From CALGYY01 sp963678485 (GTDB lineage: Bacteria; Bacteroidota; Bacteroidia; Bacteroidales; CAIWKO01): a stretch of 64,000 nt of DNA. The notes beneath the pieces were generated by a model, which was not told the origin of the DNA, made no database searches, and saw nothing but the letters and a program-made list of their open reading frames with translations. The DNA is taken from positions 3,162,001-3,226,000 of the forward strand of contig OY782882.1 in NCBI GenBank assembly GCA_963678485.1, written 5' to 3'. Shown here in pieces: positions 50,833-60,074 of this stretch; positions within the stretch are counted from its first letter, which is position 1, and the number at the start of each line of letters is the position of its first letter. Both the position numbers and the translations under genes were made by a program.

Positions 50833-53646
50833 ATGAATATATATAATCTTTTATTATTATTTAGTAGCATATTTACCATCATTATTGGAGTGGTGGTATT
50901 TGCGCGCAACAACAAGCAGGTCATTAATCAGGTTTTTTCCTTGCTGACCTTTATGGTGGCCATCTCTTCGCTTATTAGTTATTTTATCAATGTTGCAGAT
51001 AGTCCCGAGCAAGTATATGCCTTGCTGAATCTGGTCTCGTTACGGCTCTTTATTTTTCCCTTATCGGTGCATTTTTATCTGCTGCTAACAGGTCAAAAGC
51101 ACTTATTAAAAGGCTATGTAGTTTACATCTTGTTATACTTATTTCCTTCCATCATGATTTTTACAACAGACCCGGAAGGTCTGTTTTATGTAAGGAATCT
51201 TGGGCATGGATTGGGTTGGGCATTTACTATGAAGGAAACGATTCGTGGTACTATGCTGGGCATCTTCATTATGGCGCTTACATTATTATTGCTTTATCTT
51301 GGTATTCGCCACGTAATGAAGGCAAGTGATAAAATTCATAAATCACAGAGCAGACTTGTTCTTGCGGGATTTGTGCTTTCGCTGGTTTTTCCTGTGGTTT
51401 TTGATTTGGTGTTTCCTATGCTGCCAGTCAATATCCCGCCAACTTCGTCCGGTACATTTATTATTGGCTATAGTTTAATTGCATGGGCCATTATTAAATT
51501 TGAATTATTTTCTGCAACGCCCGAAAGTGCTGCAGAGGACATTCTAACAAGAATTAGCGATGCCGTATTAATCACCGATAAATTTGGTCGTATCACGTTC
51601 GCGAATCAGGCCTCCCTCAAGTTATTTAACTGCAATCGTGAAGTATTGCGGATGAAAGAAGTGAATGAGCTTTTTGAAACGCGCTTGCTTAACGATTTTT
51701 TTGAACCCATTGGCGAAACCAAGGAAAATCAGGTTAAATGCGGATACAGGGATTCTATTTCTGTGATGGTAACCCATACTTCACTGCATCAGGCTAAGGG
51801 TCAGGTGAATGGTCATGCATTTGTTTTTAGAGAGATTACCGAGCTCAGAAATCTTATTGACCGGCTGGCAGTAAGCGAAACCCGTTATAAAAATATCTTC
51901 GAGAATATTCAGAGCGTATATGTCGAATCTTCCATGGATGGGATTATTCTTGAGATCAGTCCGTCAATTTCCCTTTATACAAGTTACAAAAGGGAAGAGT
52001 TATTGGGCCTCTCTACAGATATTTTATATTCAGATCCCAACACGCGAATTTCTCTGATGGAGAAAATAAAACGAGGTGAGCTTCATGTTACCTTTGAAAC
52101 TCAGCTTAAAGATAAGGATGGCAGAAGCGATCATTGTGTAATTAGTGTGCAGGTATTGGTGCAGGATGGTATTCCTTATAAAGTAGTAGGTACAGTGACT
52201 AATGTTGATGCGTTAAAGAAAGCTGAAAAGCATTTAGCGGAAAGCGAAGAACGATACCGTTTGCTTTATGAAACCTCACCTAATGGGATTTTATTGGTTA
52301 AGGATTTATATAATACTATTTCTGCCAATCAGGCCGCGCTGAATGTCATGGGTGCAATTAGTCTTGAAGATTTTTTAAAGAGGCCATTGCTTACTCAAAT
52401 ACATCCGGATGACCGTCAAGCAATGATTGAACGAGCGAGATTGCGCAAAGAAGGGCAACCTCCCGTTAATGTAGCAGAAATCAGAATTCTTTGGGATGAC
52501 GGACAAACGCGGTATTTGGAGTATATGGCTCATGAAATGCAGATTGGTGATGAAGGTTTTATTCAGGTCATTTTACATGATGTTACTGAAGTAAGAAAAG
52601 CCGAAATGCAGATACGAAGGAACGAAGAAAAGTACCGCTTGTTTCTTGAGAATTTTCAGGGGATAGCGTTTCGCATGCGGCTTGATGGCAATCTCGAGTT
52701 TCTTTATGGAGATGTATTTGGTATAACAGGATATACAATTGAAGATTTCTTTCATGGAATACCGAGTGTAGCTCAAAAGATACATCCGGAAGATCGTGTG
52801 CAGATTTTTAAAGCAATTAGAATGCTGCGCAAAATCCCCAATTCCAAGATTGTAAATGAATGTCGGATAATACATAGAAACGGAAGCATACATTACCTGC
52901 GACTTTACCTTCAAAATCTGATGGACGAGAACGGTCAGCCTTCTTATATTCAGGCTGCAATGTTTGATAAAACAGATTATTACGACATGCAGCATAAGGT
53001 CATTAATTCCATTCTAGAAACTGAAGACCGTGAGCGAATGCGGTTTGCTGAAGACCTTCATGATGAACTCGGGCCCTTACTTTCATCGGTGCGCATTTAC
53101 ATTAATCTAATACAAACCAAAAGTCCTGAACAAGAAAAAGAACGTTTGGAACTGATAGAGTTTGCTAAACAATTATTGGATGATGCAGTGCAACAAACGA
53201 AGAACATTTCCTATAATCTCATGCCTGAGGTACTGAGCCAATACGGACTGATTCCTTCAATAAAGGCTTTCTGTACCAAGATCAATATTGCGAACAGTGT
53301 AAATATTAGTCTACAGACAGAACAGATTGATGAAGAGAAAAGGTATGATAACAAAGTTGAACTGGCCTTGTATCGTGTTGTGAAAGAACTGATCCATAAT
53401 ACGCTCAAGCATGCGCACGCAAAGAATATTATAATTCGTTTTTCTGAGGCGGGCAATATGCCGGTTCTTGAGTATGCAGATGATGGTATTGGTTTTAATG
53501 TGGATGAGAAAATACAAACCAGTGCGACCTTAGGGGTACGTAATATATTCCACAGGATTGAATCGGTAAATGGTATAGTGAATTATAATTCTGTTCCTGG
53601 AAAAGGAATCAAGGTTGTTATAAAATGGCAGGAGATTCATCGTTGA
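50833..53646 (+). CDS. Multi-PAS sensor histidine kinase (7TM, HisKA_3 type)
   Basis: Membrane sensor of 937 residues from ATG 50833 (MNIYNLLLLFSS); a longer reading would put a charged stretch first. The N-terminal region of about 220 residues has seven hydrophobic segments (histidine-kinase 7TM type). Four PAS-like domains follow at about 235-345, 350-460, 465-585 and 595-720. The kinase core is a HisKA_3-type dimerisation helix with FAEDLHDELGPLLSSVRIYI (phospho-acceptor His in LHDELG) and a HATPase with VVKELIHNTLKHAHA and ADDGIGFN. It is orphan: no response regulator is adjacent. A terminator follows. Confidence 0.92.
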   Translation: MNIYNLLLLFSSIFTIIIGVVVFARNNKQVINQVFSLLTFMVAISSLISYFINVADSPEQVYALLNLVSLRLFIFPLSVHFYLLLTGQKHLLKGYVVYILLYLFPSIMIFTTDPEGLFYVRNLGHGLGWAFTMKETIRGTMLGIFIMALTLLLLYLGIRHVMKASDKIHKSQSRLVLAGFVLSLVFPVVFDLVFPMLPVNIPPTSSGTFIIGYSLIAWAIIKFELFSATPESAAEDILTRISDAVLITDKFGRITFANQASLKLFNCNREVLRMKEVNELFETRLLNDFFEPIGETKENQVKCGYRDSISVMVTHTSLHQAKGQVNGHAFVFREITELRNLIDRLAVSETRYKNIFENIQSVYVESSMDGIILEISPSISLYTSYKREELLGLSTDILYSDPNTRISLMEKIKRGELHVTFETQLKDKDGRSDHCVISVQVLVQDGIPYKVVGTVTNVDALKKAEKHLAESEERYRLLYETSPNGILLVKDLYNTISANQAALNVMGAISLEDFLKRPLLTQIHPDDRQAMIERARLRKEGQPPVNVAEIRILWDDGQTRYLEYMAHEMQIGDEGFIQVILHDVTEVRKAEMQIRRNEEKYRLFLENFQGIAFRMRLDGNLEFLYGDVFGITGYTIEDFFHGIPSVAQKIHPEDRVQIFKAIRMLRKIPNSKIVNECRIIHRNGSIHYLRLYLQNLMDENGQPSYIQAAMFDKTDYYDMQHKVINSILETEDRERMRFAEDLHDELGPLLSSVRIYINLIQTKSPEQEKERLELIEFAKQLLDDAVQQTKNISYNLMPEVLSQYGLIPSIKAFCTKINIANSVNISLQTEQIDEEKRYDNKVELALYRVVKELIHNTLKHAHAKNIIIRFSEAGNMPVLEYADDGIGFNVDEKIQTSATLGVRNIFHRIESVNGIVNYNSVPGKGIKVVIKWQEIHR

Positions 53647-53757
53647 AAATCTCTTTCTGTGTGATAATGAATGCAATAATGCTTTATAAATTATTATTTA
53701 AACTATTGCGTTTCGCCTAAACCTAAATTAACATACAGATAACAACTTTCGTCATAA

Positions 53758-53787
53758 CTATCTATTTTTTTGTAGATAGCCTTTTTT
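53758..53787 (+). terminator. Rho-independent terminator of the histidine kinase gene
   Basis: CTATCTA (53758-53764) and TAGATAG (53773-53779) form a stem around a U-rich loop, then CTTTTTT. It lies 110 nt after the stop codon. Confidence 0.6.
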
Positions 53788-53846
53788 GATAACATTCGTA
53801 TAAACAGCAACATACGATAGCAAAACCGAGGGGTGGTAAAAAATGT

Positions 53847-53876
53847 TTTGTCACTCCTTTTTATTTTATAATTTTG
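53847..53876 (+). promoter_or_regulatory. Promoter of lpxC/fabZ-lpxA
   Basis: TTTG at 53847-53850, an 18-bp spacer and TAATTTTG at 53869-53876. The box ends 9 nt before the ATG at 53886, so the transcript starts nearly at the codon and a TTG start at 53874 (inside the -7 box) is excluded. Confidence 0.75.
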
Positions 53877-53885
53877 CCGCCTAAT

Positions 53886-55280
53886 ATGGCTAAACAAACA
53901 ACCATTAAAGAACCCATAAGTGTTTCCGGTGTTGGATTACACTCTGGGAATAAAGTCACCCTGACGTTTCGGCCAGCAGAGCAGAACACAGGTTTGGTGT
54001 TTAAAAGGATTGATCTTGAGAATCAACCAACAGTTCCCGCTGATTTGGATTATGTTGTTGACACATCACGTGGCACAAGCATAGAAAAGAATAACGCGAG
54101 GGTTTGCACTATTGAGCATACATTAGCTGCCATTGCGGGATTGTCGATTGATAATGTTCTGATGGAGATTGACTCTACTGAGACGCCTATCATGGACGGC
54201 AGTTCAAAGCATTTTGTTGAAGCATTGACCAAAGTTGGAAAAGTTGAACAAGAGGCTGAACGCAAATTCATCGAAATTTCCAGTAATATTCAATACACTT
54301 GCGAAAAGCAGCAGGTGGAGATGTTGGCCGTGCCTTCGGATGAATTCAGGGTATCGGCAATGATTGATTACGGGACCAAGGTCCTTGGAACGCAGAACGC
54401 GATCATGAACCATATGAGCGATTTTGCTTCTGAGATCTCTTCAAGTCGCACTTTTGTATTTCTTCATGAATTAGAGTATTTGCTTGAGAATAACCTGATT
54501 AAGGGTGGGGATTTAAATAACGCAATTGTTTTTGTTAACCGATTGATTTCTCAGGAAGAGTTGGATCATCTCGCAGGTGTATTCAACAAACCCAAGGTGA
54601 ATGTGCTAAAGGAAGGTATATTAAATAATCTCGAATTGCATTTTGCCAATGAGCCAGCCCGTCACAAATTGCTTGATGTCGTTGGAGATCTTGCATTACT
54701 TGGTGCTCCACTGAAAGCTCATATCATTGCACAAAAACCAGGTCATTACTCAAACATTGAGTTTGCCAAGAAAATTCGTGCTGCTATCAAAGGAAAGCAT
54801 AGCAGTCGTCCCTTTGAATTTGATATACAAAAGCCGCCTGTTTACGATATAAACGCTATACAGCGAATACTCCCGCACCGTCCGCCATTTTTGTTAATTG
54901 ATAAGATTCTTGAAATCAGCGACACGCGCATTGTTGGTTTAAAGAATGTTACGATGAACGAAGGTTTCTTTGTTGGTCATTTCCCTAAAGAACCGCTTAT
55001 GCCAGGTGTATTGCAAATCGAGGCAATGGCGCAGTGTGGTGGAATTTTTGCACTTAGTCCGTATTCCGACCCTCAAAATTACACTACATATTTTTTAAAG
55101 ATAGAAAATGCCAGGTTCAAGAATAAGGTAGTTCCCGGCGACACTCTGATATTTGATATTATTCTTGCTTCCCCGATCCGTAGAGGTATCTGTCATATGC
55201 GGGGAACTGCCTATGTGAATGGAAAGGTAGTGATGGAAGCTGAACTTCTTGCACAAGTTTCTAAAAAACCGAATTCATGA
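53886..55280 (+). CDS. lpxC/fabZ: Bifunctional UDP-3-O-acyl-GlcNAc deacetylase / (3R)-hydroxyacyl-ACP dehydratase
   Basis: Fused protein of 464 residues typical of Bacteroidota. The LpxC part (1 to about 300) performs the committed zinc-dependent deacetylation in lipid A synthesis: SVSGVGLHSGNKVTLTFRPA, the zinc ligand in IEHTLAAIAG, MDGSSKHFVEAL, and RHKLLDVVGDLALLG with the other His/Asp ligands. The FabZ part (about 315-464) dehydrates hydroxyacyl-ACP: IQRILPHRPPFLLIDKI, and the catalytic block FVGHFPKEPLMPGVLQIEAMAQ. The fusion links the two enzymes that share the hydroxyacyl-ACP pool. lpxA follows with a 4-nt overlap. Confidence 0.97.
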   Translation: MAKQTTIKEPISVSGVGLHSGNKVTLTFRPAEQNTGLVFKRIDLENQPTVPADLDYVVDTSRGTSIEKNNARVCTIEHTLAAIAGLSIDNVLMEIDSTETPIMDGSSKHFVEALTKVGKVEQEAERKFIEISSNIQYTCEKQQVEMLAVPSDEFRVSAMIDYGTKVLGTQNAIMNHMSDFASEISSSRTFVFLHELEYLLENNLIKGGDLNNAIVFVNRLISQEELDHLAGVFNKPKVNVLKEGILNNLELHFANEPARHKLLDVVGDLALLGAPLKAHIIAQKPGHYSNIEFAKKIRAAIKGKHSSRPFEFDIQKPPVYDINAIQRILPHRPPFLLIDKILEISDTRIVGLKNVTMNEGFFVGHFPKEPLMPGVLQIEAMAQCGGIFALSPYSDPQNYTTYFLKIENARFKNKVVPGDTLIFDIILASPIRRGICHMRGTAYVNGKVVMEAELLAQVSKKPNS

Positions 55281-56074
55281 TTCAACCACTAGCGTATATT
55301 CATCCTCAAGCCAAGATTGCAAACAATGTTGTGATTGAGCCCTATGTGACGATTCATAAAAATGTTGAGATTGGAGAGGGAACCTGGATCGGTTCAAATG
55401 TGGTGATTATGGAAGGGGCGCGCATAGGAAAGAATTGCAAAATCTTCCCGGGTGCCGTTATTTCTGCTATTCCTCAGGATTTAAAATTTAGTAACGAGGA
55501 AACCTTAGTTAGGATTGGCGATAATACTACAATTCGCGAGTTTTGCACCATTAATCGCGGCACTAAAGCCAGCATGGAAACTGTGATTGGAAACAATTGC
55601 CTTCTCATGGCCTATGTGCACGTTGCTCATGATTGTGTTATCGGAAATCATGTAATACTTTCGAATTCTTCTGCATTGGCCGGACATATAAAGGTCGATG
55701 ATTGGGCAATTATCGGAGGGATGGTTGCTGTACATCAGTTTGTCAATATTGGTCCTCACGCATTCGTCGCTGGTGGGGGATTGGTTCGTAAGGATGTTCC
55801 TCCTTTCACTAAAGCTGCTCGTGAACCACTTTCATATTCCGGAATTAATTCTATCGGCCTTCGTCGCAGAGGATATTCCGCTGAAAAAATCAAAGAAATT
55901 CAGGATATCTACCGCATTATATTCGTCAAAGGGTATAATGTTACTCAGGCCTTACGCTATATCGAAGCTGAACTACCCGCCACTCCTGAGCGCGATGAAA
56001 TCATATCATTTATCAACAATTCAAGCCGCGGTATCATGAAGGGATACTATCGTAACGGTAACGATAAATCCTAA
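55277..56074 (+). CDS. lpxA: UDP-N-acetylglucosamine acyltransferase
   Basis: First acyltransferase of lipid A synthesis, 265 residues, a left-handed beta-helix with many hexapeptides (VVIEPYVTIHKNVEIGEGTWIG, VIMEGARIGKN). The catalytic His is in AYVHVAHDCVIGNHVILSN, about residue 125, as in E. coli. The C-terminal helical part includes GINSIGLRRRGYSAEKI. The ATGA overlap with lpxC/fabZ indicates translational coupling; no lpxD is adjacent. Confidence 0.97.
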   Translation: MIQPLAYIHPQAKIANNVVIEPYVTIHKNVEIGEGTWIGSNVVIMEGARIGKNCKIFPGAVISAIPQDLKFSNEETLVRIGDNTTIREFCTINRGTKASMETVIGNNCLLMAYVHVAHDCVIGNHVILSNSSALAGHIKVDDWAIIGGMVAVHQFVNIGPHAFVAGGGLVRKDVPPFTKAAREPLSYSGINSIGLRRRGYSAEKIKEIQDIYRIIFVKGYNVTQALRYIEAELPATPERDEIISFINNSSRGIMKGYYRNGNDKS

Positions 56075-56207
56075 TTTCTCACCATTATTTTTGAAGAAAT
56101 TGAACAATGGAATATAATAAAGTGATATTATATATTAATTATACACGTAATATCAATATATTCATATAGTAATTTTCTAACTAAAAAAACAATCAAAATT
56201 TTGTAGT

Positions 56208-58055
56208 ATGAAAAAAATTCTATCAATGTTGGCGCTGGCTGCAGGATTTTTCTGCTGTCTAAACGCTAATGCACAGTATCAAAATGTTGACAATGCAGGC
56301 TTCGAAAATTGGGTTGATTTGTCGACCTCCAGTGTTGAGCCCACCCATTGGAATTCATTTATGACGGCTGATGCTACGTTATTAACTTCATTTGGAAAGA
56401 AGAAAAGAGTGGACCGCTCAACAGTAAAGCGCCCGGGAACCACTGGTTCATATAGCGCTGTTATTTGGTCTACCAATGAGTTTGGAACCATTGCTAATGG
56501 AAATTTAACCACTGGAAAAATAAACATGGGAAGTACCTCTCCATCTAATTCTGACAATTATAACTTTACTAAAACGTCTGACACATTGTTCTGTCACCCG
56601 TTTACCGGGCATCCCGATTCATTGGTAGTATGGGTACGTTTTAAACCAGCTTCAAACGGTACTGAGCAGGCTAGAATTAATGCTGTCATTCATGATAGTT
56701 ATAATTATTTTGATCCCAGTGGTGCCGATGCTAACTCCCCGAATCACGTGGTTGGAACGGCTACTTTGAATTTTACTAAAACAAATGGTGCCTGGGTAAG
56801 AAAGTCTATTCCCTTCGTATATGGTGGTCCCTCATCAACCTGCGCTTATGTGTTGATTTCATTAACGACGAATATGACTCCCGGCGGTGGATCTGCAGGA
56901 GATAGCTTATATGTTGATGATATGCAGATGGTTTATAACCCCTCATTAACCACCGGAACCATAGCTCCTTCAACCTACTTTGTTGGTGCTTCAACAGGTA
57001 CCGCTATCAGTATTCCATTCACCCTTACCGGAACAATGTATGCCGGAAATACTGTAACAGCTCAGCTTTCAGATGCAAGCGGTTCTTTTACCAGCCCAAT
57101 TACTTTAGGTTCTGTGACAAGTACTTCAAGTGGTACCATTAGCGGAACAATCCCGGCAAGTACTCCATCAGGAACGGGTTACAGAATTCGCGTGGTGTCG
57201 ACCAACTATGCTATCACTGCGCTCAATAATGGTAGCGATATCCAGATTACCTTGCTCACCAATTCCATTGCCCCCTCAGCGAGCCAAACAATTGAAGCAG
57301 GAACAAGCGGTACCGCAACCAGCGTTTCCGAAGCTATTGCTGCAACCAGCCGCGAATGGAAGGTTGGCACCACCACCGGAGGACCCTATGTTTCATTTAG
57401 TCCGGCCGAAACTGGAGTTAGCTATACCCCGTCTTTTGCAACTGCCGGTGATTACTATGTTGTTTGTGTATCCACCTGGGCAGGCCCTGTCGTCTCTTCA
57501 AGCAACGAATTACATGTTCTTGTTGCTGATAATTCGGTGAGCCCTTCGACACCTCAGACCATTGTTCAAAGCACCAATGGCACTCAAATGACGGTTACAG
57601 AAACACCAACCGGAGCATCAAGAGAATGGAAATATGCTACCGTTTCAGGCGGACCTTACACTTCGTTTAGTCCGGCCGAAACCAATACAACCTACACTCC
57701 TTATTTTACAATACCAGCAACCTATTATGTAGTTGCACAAACCGTTGTAAATGGCGTCACCATTACTTCTCCAGAGGTTGAAATTACCGTCAGTGTTAAT
57801 GTTGGTATCTCCGATGCAGAAGCGAATGCTACTACATTGACTTGGAATAATGGCCTGTTGAATATTGATTTATCCAATTCTGATATGGTAAAACCTCATC
57901 TGTTGATTACTGACCTAAGTGGACGTATTGTTGCTTATGCTCTATTAACAAGCAATTCAGTGAATGTTCTCAATGTTAAGGTTGCCCCCGGAATTTATAG
58001 CTATAGCCTTCAGGATGGCACTCATAAATTGAATGGCAAGATTCTGAATAAGTAA
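56208..58055 (+). CDS. Large T9SS type A cargo protein with Ig-like repeats
   Basis: Secreted protein of 615 residues: signal peptide 1-22 (ANAQ), a PCMD/carbohydrate-binding-like beta domain about 25-240 (VDNAGFENWVDLS, KKRVDRSTVKRPGTTG, SLYVDDMQMVY), an Ig-like region about 250-350, then two clear tandem repeats of about 85 residues. The repeats are recognisable by SREWKVGTTTGGPYVSFSPAET and SREWKYATVSGGPYTSFSPAET. A T9SS sorting domain closes the protein (about 535-615, ending HKLNGKILNK). No catalytic motif. Likely an adhesin-like or substrate-binding surface protein. Confidence 0.82.
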   Translation: MKKILSMLALAAGFFCCLNANAQYQNVDNAGFENWVDLSTSSVEPTHWNSFMTADATLLTSFGKKKRVDRSTVKRPGTTGSYSAVIWSTNEFGTIANGNLTTGKINMGSTSPSNSDNYNFTKTSDTLFCHPFTGHPDSLVVWVRFKPASNGTEQARINAVIHDSYNYFDPSGADANSPNHVVGTATLNFTKTNGAWVRKSIPFVYGGPSSTCAYVLISLTTNMTPGGGSAGDSLYVDDMQMVYNPSLTTGTIAPSTYFVGASTGTAISIPFTLTGTMYAGNTVTAQLSDASGSFTSPITLGSVTSTSSGTISGTIPASTPSGTGYRIRVVSTNYAITALNNGSDIQITLLTNSIAPSASQTIEAGTSGTATSVSEAIAATSREWKVGTTTGGPYVSFSPAETGVSYTPSFATAGDYYVVCVSTWAGPVVSSSNELHVLVADNSVSPSTPQTIVQSTNGTQMTVTETPTGASREWKYATVSGGPYTSFSPAETNTTYTPYFTIPATYYVVAQTVVNGVTITSPEVEITVSVNVGISDAEANATTLTWNNGLLNIDLSNSDMVKPHLLITDLSGRIVAYALLTSNSVNVLNVKVAPGIYSYSLQDGTHKLNGKILNK

Positions 58056-58075
58056 TTTAGCTTTTGAAAAATTAA

Positions 58076-58109
58076 GAAAACCATTGGGATTCCAATGGTT
58101 TTCTTTTTT
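58076..58109 (+). terminator. Rho-independent terminator of the T9SS gene
   Basis: GAAAACCATTGG (58076-58087) pairs with CCAATGGTTTTC (58092-58103) around a 4-nt loop, followed by TTTTTT. It could act in both directions. Confidence 0.85.
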
Positions 58110-58135
58110 ATACCTTTGTCGTATAACCCTTGGCA

Positions 58136-58744
58136 ATGCAAATCACAATTCAACAACTAGGAAAGAAATATCAATCGGAATGGGTATTTCGCGGTGTCTC
58201 CATCAATATAGCTGATGGGGATCGTCTGGCTGTACTGGGCAGAAACGGATCAGGGAAGACCACCTTGATGAAAATGATATCCGGTGCCGTGATGCCAACG
58301 GAGGGGACATTAATTCATCACCACAACGGTGCATTGGTTGCTGTTGAGAAGCTTTATGCTGAACTGGCTTATGTGGCACCCTATTTTGAGCTTATTGAAG
58401 AATTTAGCTTACTTGAAATGGTCGATTTCTACAATAAGTTTAAACCGATCAGAGAAACATTAAAATCAATAGACTTACTGGAACAATGCGGACTTTGGGT
58501 GCACCGATCCAAAAAGGTAAGCGACTGCTCTTCAGGAATGAAGCAAAAACTAAAACTGGCATTGGGATTATTTACCGATTCATCCTTGTTGCTGTTGGAT
58601 GAGCCTCTTACTAATCTGGATGCTGAAAGTATCGCATGGTTCAGAAATCAGATGCAGACTTTTGCTCGCGACCGGACATTAATTGTTTGCTCAAACCATG
58701 TAGAGGCAGAGATTTTCGGCTGTAGCAAGAAACTCGAAATATAG
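58136..58744 (+). CDS. Lone ABC transporter ATPase
   Basis: Cytoplasmic ATPase of 202 residues, a single nucleotide-binding domain. Walker A GRNGSGKTTLMKM at about 34-46; signature in the variant form CSSGMKQKLKLA in place of LSGGQ; Walker B LLLLDEPLTNLD; H-loop CSNH. The variant signature is seen in heme-exporter (CcmA-like) and lipid-type ATPases. No permease is adjacent, so its partner is unknown. The start is ATG 58136; a TTG two codons upstream is unlikely. Confidence 0.85.
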   Translation: MQITIQQLGKKYQSEWVFRGVSINIADGDRLAVLGRNGSGKTTLMKMISGAVMPTEGTLIHHHNGALVAVEKLYAELAYVAPYFELIEEFSLLEMVDFYNKFKPIRETLKSIDLLEQCGLWVHRSKKVSDCSSGMKQKLKLALGLFTDSSLLLLDEPLTNLDAESIAWFRNQMQTFARDRTLIVCSNHVEAEIFGCSKKLEI

Positions 58745-58859
58745 ATTTCGTAGGGATTACGAAAGTGTATCTCTTTTTGAATTGCCATAATTCAGTGTTG
58801 AGTCTAGATTTTCGTTCAAAAAATATCACGATTTATCTGATTTTTAGGATTTATGCTTT

Positions 58860-58887
58860 TTTGTTTAAAAAAGTTATTATATCTTTG
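58860..58887 (+). promoter_or_regulatory. Promoter of rpsP-rimM-trmN6
   Basis: TTTG (58860-58863), a 16-bp spacer and TATCTTTG (58880-58887), giving a leader of about 57 nt before the rpsP ATG. Confidence 0.65.
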
Positions 58888-58947
58888 CACCCCCTTAAAA
58901 GAGGGAATCAATTTTTTTATTAATTCGTTGTTTTTAATTTATTTAGT

Positions 58948-59529
58948 ATGGCAGCAAGAATGAGATTACAGAGACAAGGGAAAAAAGGTCGCCCTTTTTA
59001 CCACATTGTCATTGCCGATGGTCGTGCACCACGTGACGGAAAATATATTGAACGTCTTGGTACATACAACCCCATTAGCGTCCCCGCCGAAATCAATCTG
59101 AATTTCGACTTAACCCTGAACTGGTTACAGAAAGGTGCTGTTCCCTCGGATACAGTACGTGCTATTCTTAGCTACAAAGGCATTTTGTATAAATATCACC
59201 TCTTAAAAGGTGTTACAAAAGGTGCAATGACTCCTGAGCAGGCTGAAGCAAAATTCCAGGCTTGGCTTACCGAAAAGGAATCTAAGATTAACCAGAAGAA
59301 ACGTAATATGGAAATCTCTGGTAAAGATGAAAACAAAAAGCGTTTAGAAGCAGAGATAAAGGTAAATGAAGCTAAGGCTGCAGCTATTGCAAAGAAATTA
59401 GCCAAAGCTGCTGAAAAGGAAGCTAATGCTGAAGAAACTGTTGCAGAAGCACAGGAAGAAGCTCCTGCTACAGAAGAGCCCACCGCTGAAGAACCTACAG
59501 CAGAAGCAAATACCGATAAACAAGAATAA
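58948..59529 (+). CDS. rpsP: 30S ribosomal protein S16 with long C-terminal extension
   Basis: Core S16 sequence in the first 80 residues (ARMRLQRQGKKGRPFYHIVIADGRAPRDG, LGTYNPI, LNWLQKGAVPSDTVRAIL). An extension of about 110 residues follows, rich in Lys, Glu and Ala, which ends in repeated EEPTAE units (about 165-193). Typical S16 is 80-90 residues; long acidic extensions are frequent in Bacteroidota. It heads the operon with rimM (17 nt later) and trmN6, as in many bacteria where rpsP and rimM are linked. Confidence 0.96.
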   Translation: MAARMRLQRQGKKGRPFYHIVIADGRAPRDGKYIERLGTYNPISVPAEINLNFDLTLNWLQKGAVPSDTVRAILSYKGILYKYHLLKGVTKGAMTPEQAEAKFQAWLTEKESKINQKKRNMEISGKDENKKRLEAEIKVNEAKAAAIAKKLAKAAEKEANAEETVAEAQEEAPATEEPTAEEPTAEANTDKQE

Positions 59530-59546
59530 TTCGACTCCCGGTTCCT

Positions 59547-60074
59547 ATGGAAAAAACAGATTGTTTTGAAGTGGGCCGGATAAGAAAGACCTTCGGTTAT
59601 AAAGGCGAGATGATTGCCTCGGTTCGTGAAGGTTTTTATAGTACGATTGAAAAAGAGGGATCAGTATTCATCGAGACCGATGGAGAACTGGTCCCTTATT
59701 TTTTTTCCAATTTAGAGGACGAAAGCAGTGATTCAATCCGATTATCATTTGATGAAATCAGTGATGTTGATCTTGCGCGCCCTTTGTGTGGAAAGGAAAT
59801 GTGGATTCCCAGCGATGTAATTCCACCGGCTCTGCTTGCCGAAGCTCTTGAGCTCGAGATCGAAGGTTATGAAGTGAGTGATATCAATCATGGACTTCTG
59901 GGCACTGCCACGGGCCTTGAATTATATCCACAACACTACGTTTTAAAAATTCGTCATGGTCGCAGAGAAATACTAGTCCCTTACGTTACTGCCTATATCC
60001 ATACGGTTGATCATAAGGAAAAGCGCATTGTCCTTCAGACACCAGAAGGCCTGATCGAAGCTTATTTGAAATGA
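59547..60074 (+). CDS. rimM: 16S rRNA processing protein RimM
   Basis: Ribosome-maturation factor that binds S19 and aids 30S assembly, 175 residues. N-terminal RimM domain (FEVGRIRKTFGYKGEMIASV) and C-terminal PRC-barrel-like domain (YEVSDINHGLLGTATGL, REILVPYVTAYIHTVD). It overlaps trmN6 by 4 nt and follows rpsP, the classical neighbour. Confidence 0.95.
   Translation: MEKTDCFEVGRIRKTFGYKGEMIASVREGFYSTIEKEGSVFIETDGELVPYFFSNLEDESSDSIRLSFDEISDVDLARPLCGKEMWIPSDVIPPALLAEALELEIEGYEVSDINHGLLGTATGLELYPQHYVLKIRHGRREILVPYVTAYIHTVDHKEKRIVLQTPEGLIEAYLK

Noticed and set aside
53822..53885. TTG start for LpxC/FabZ at 53874
   Set aside because: That TTG lies inside the -7 box; ATG 53886 is the natural start.
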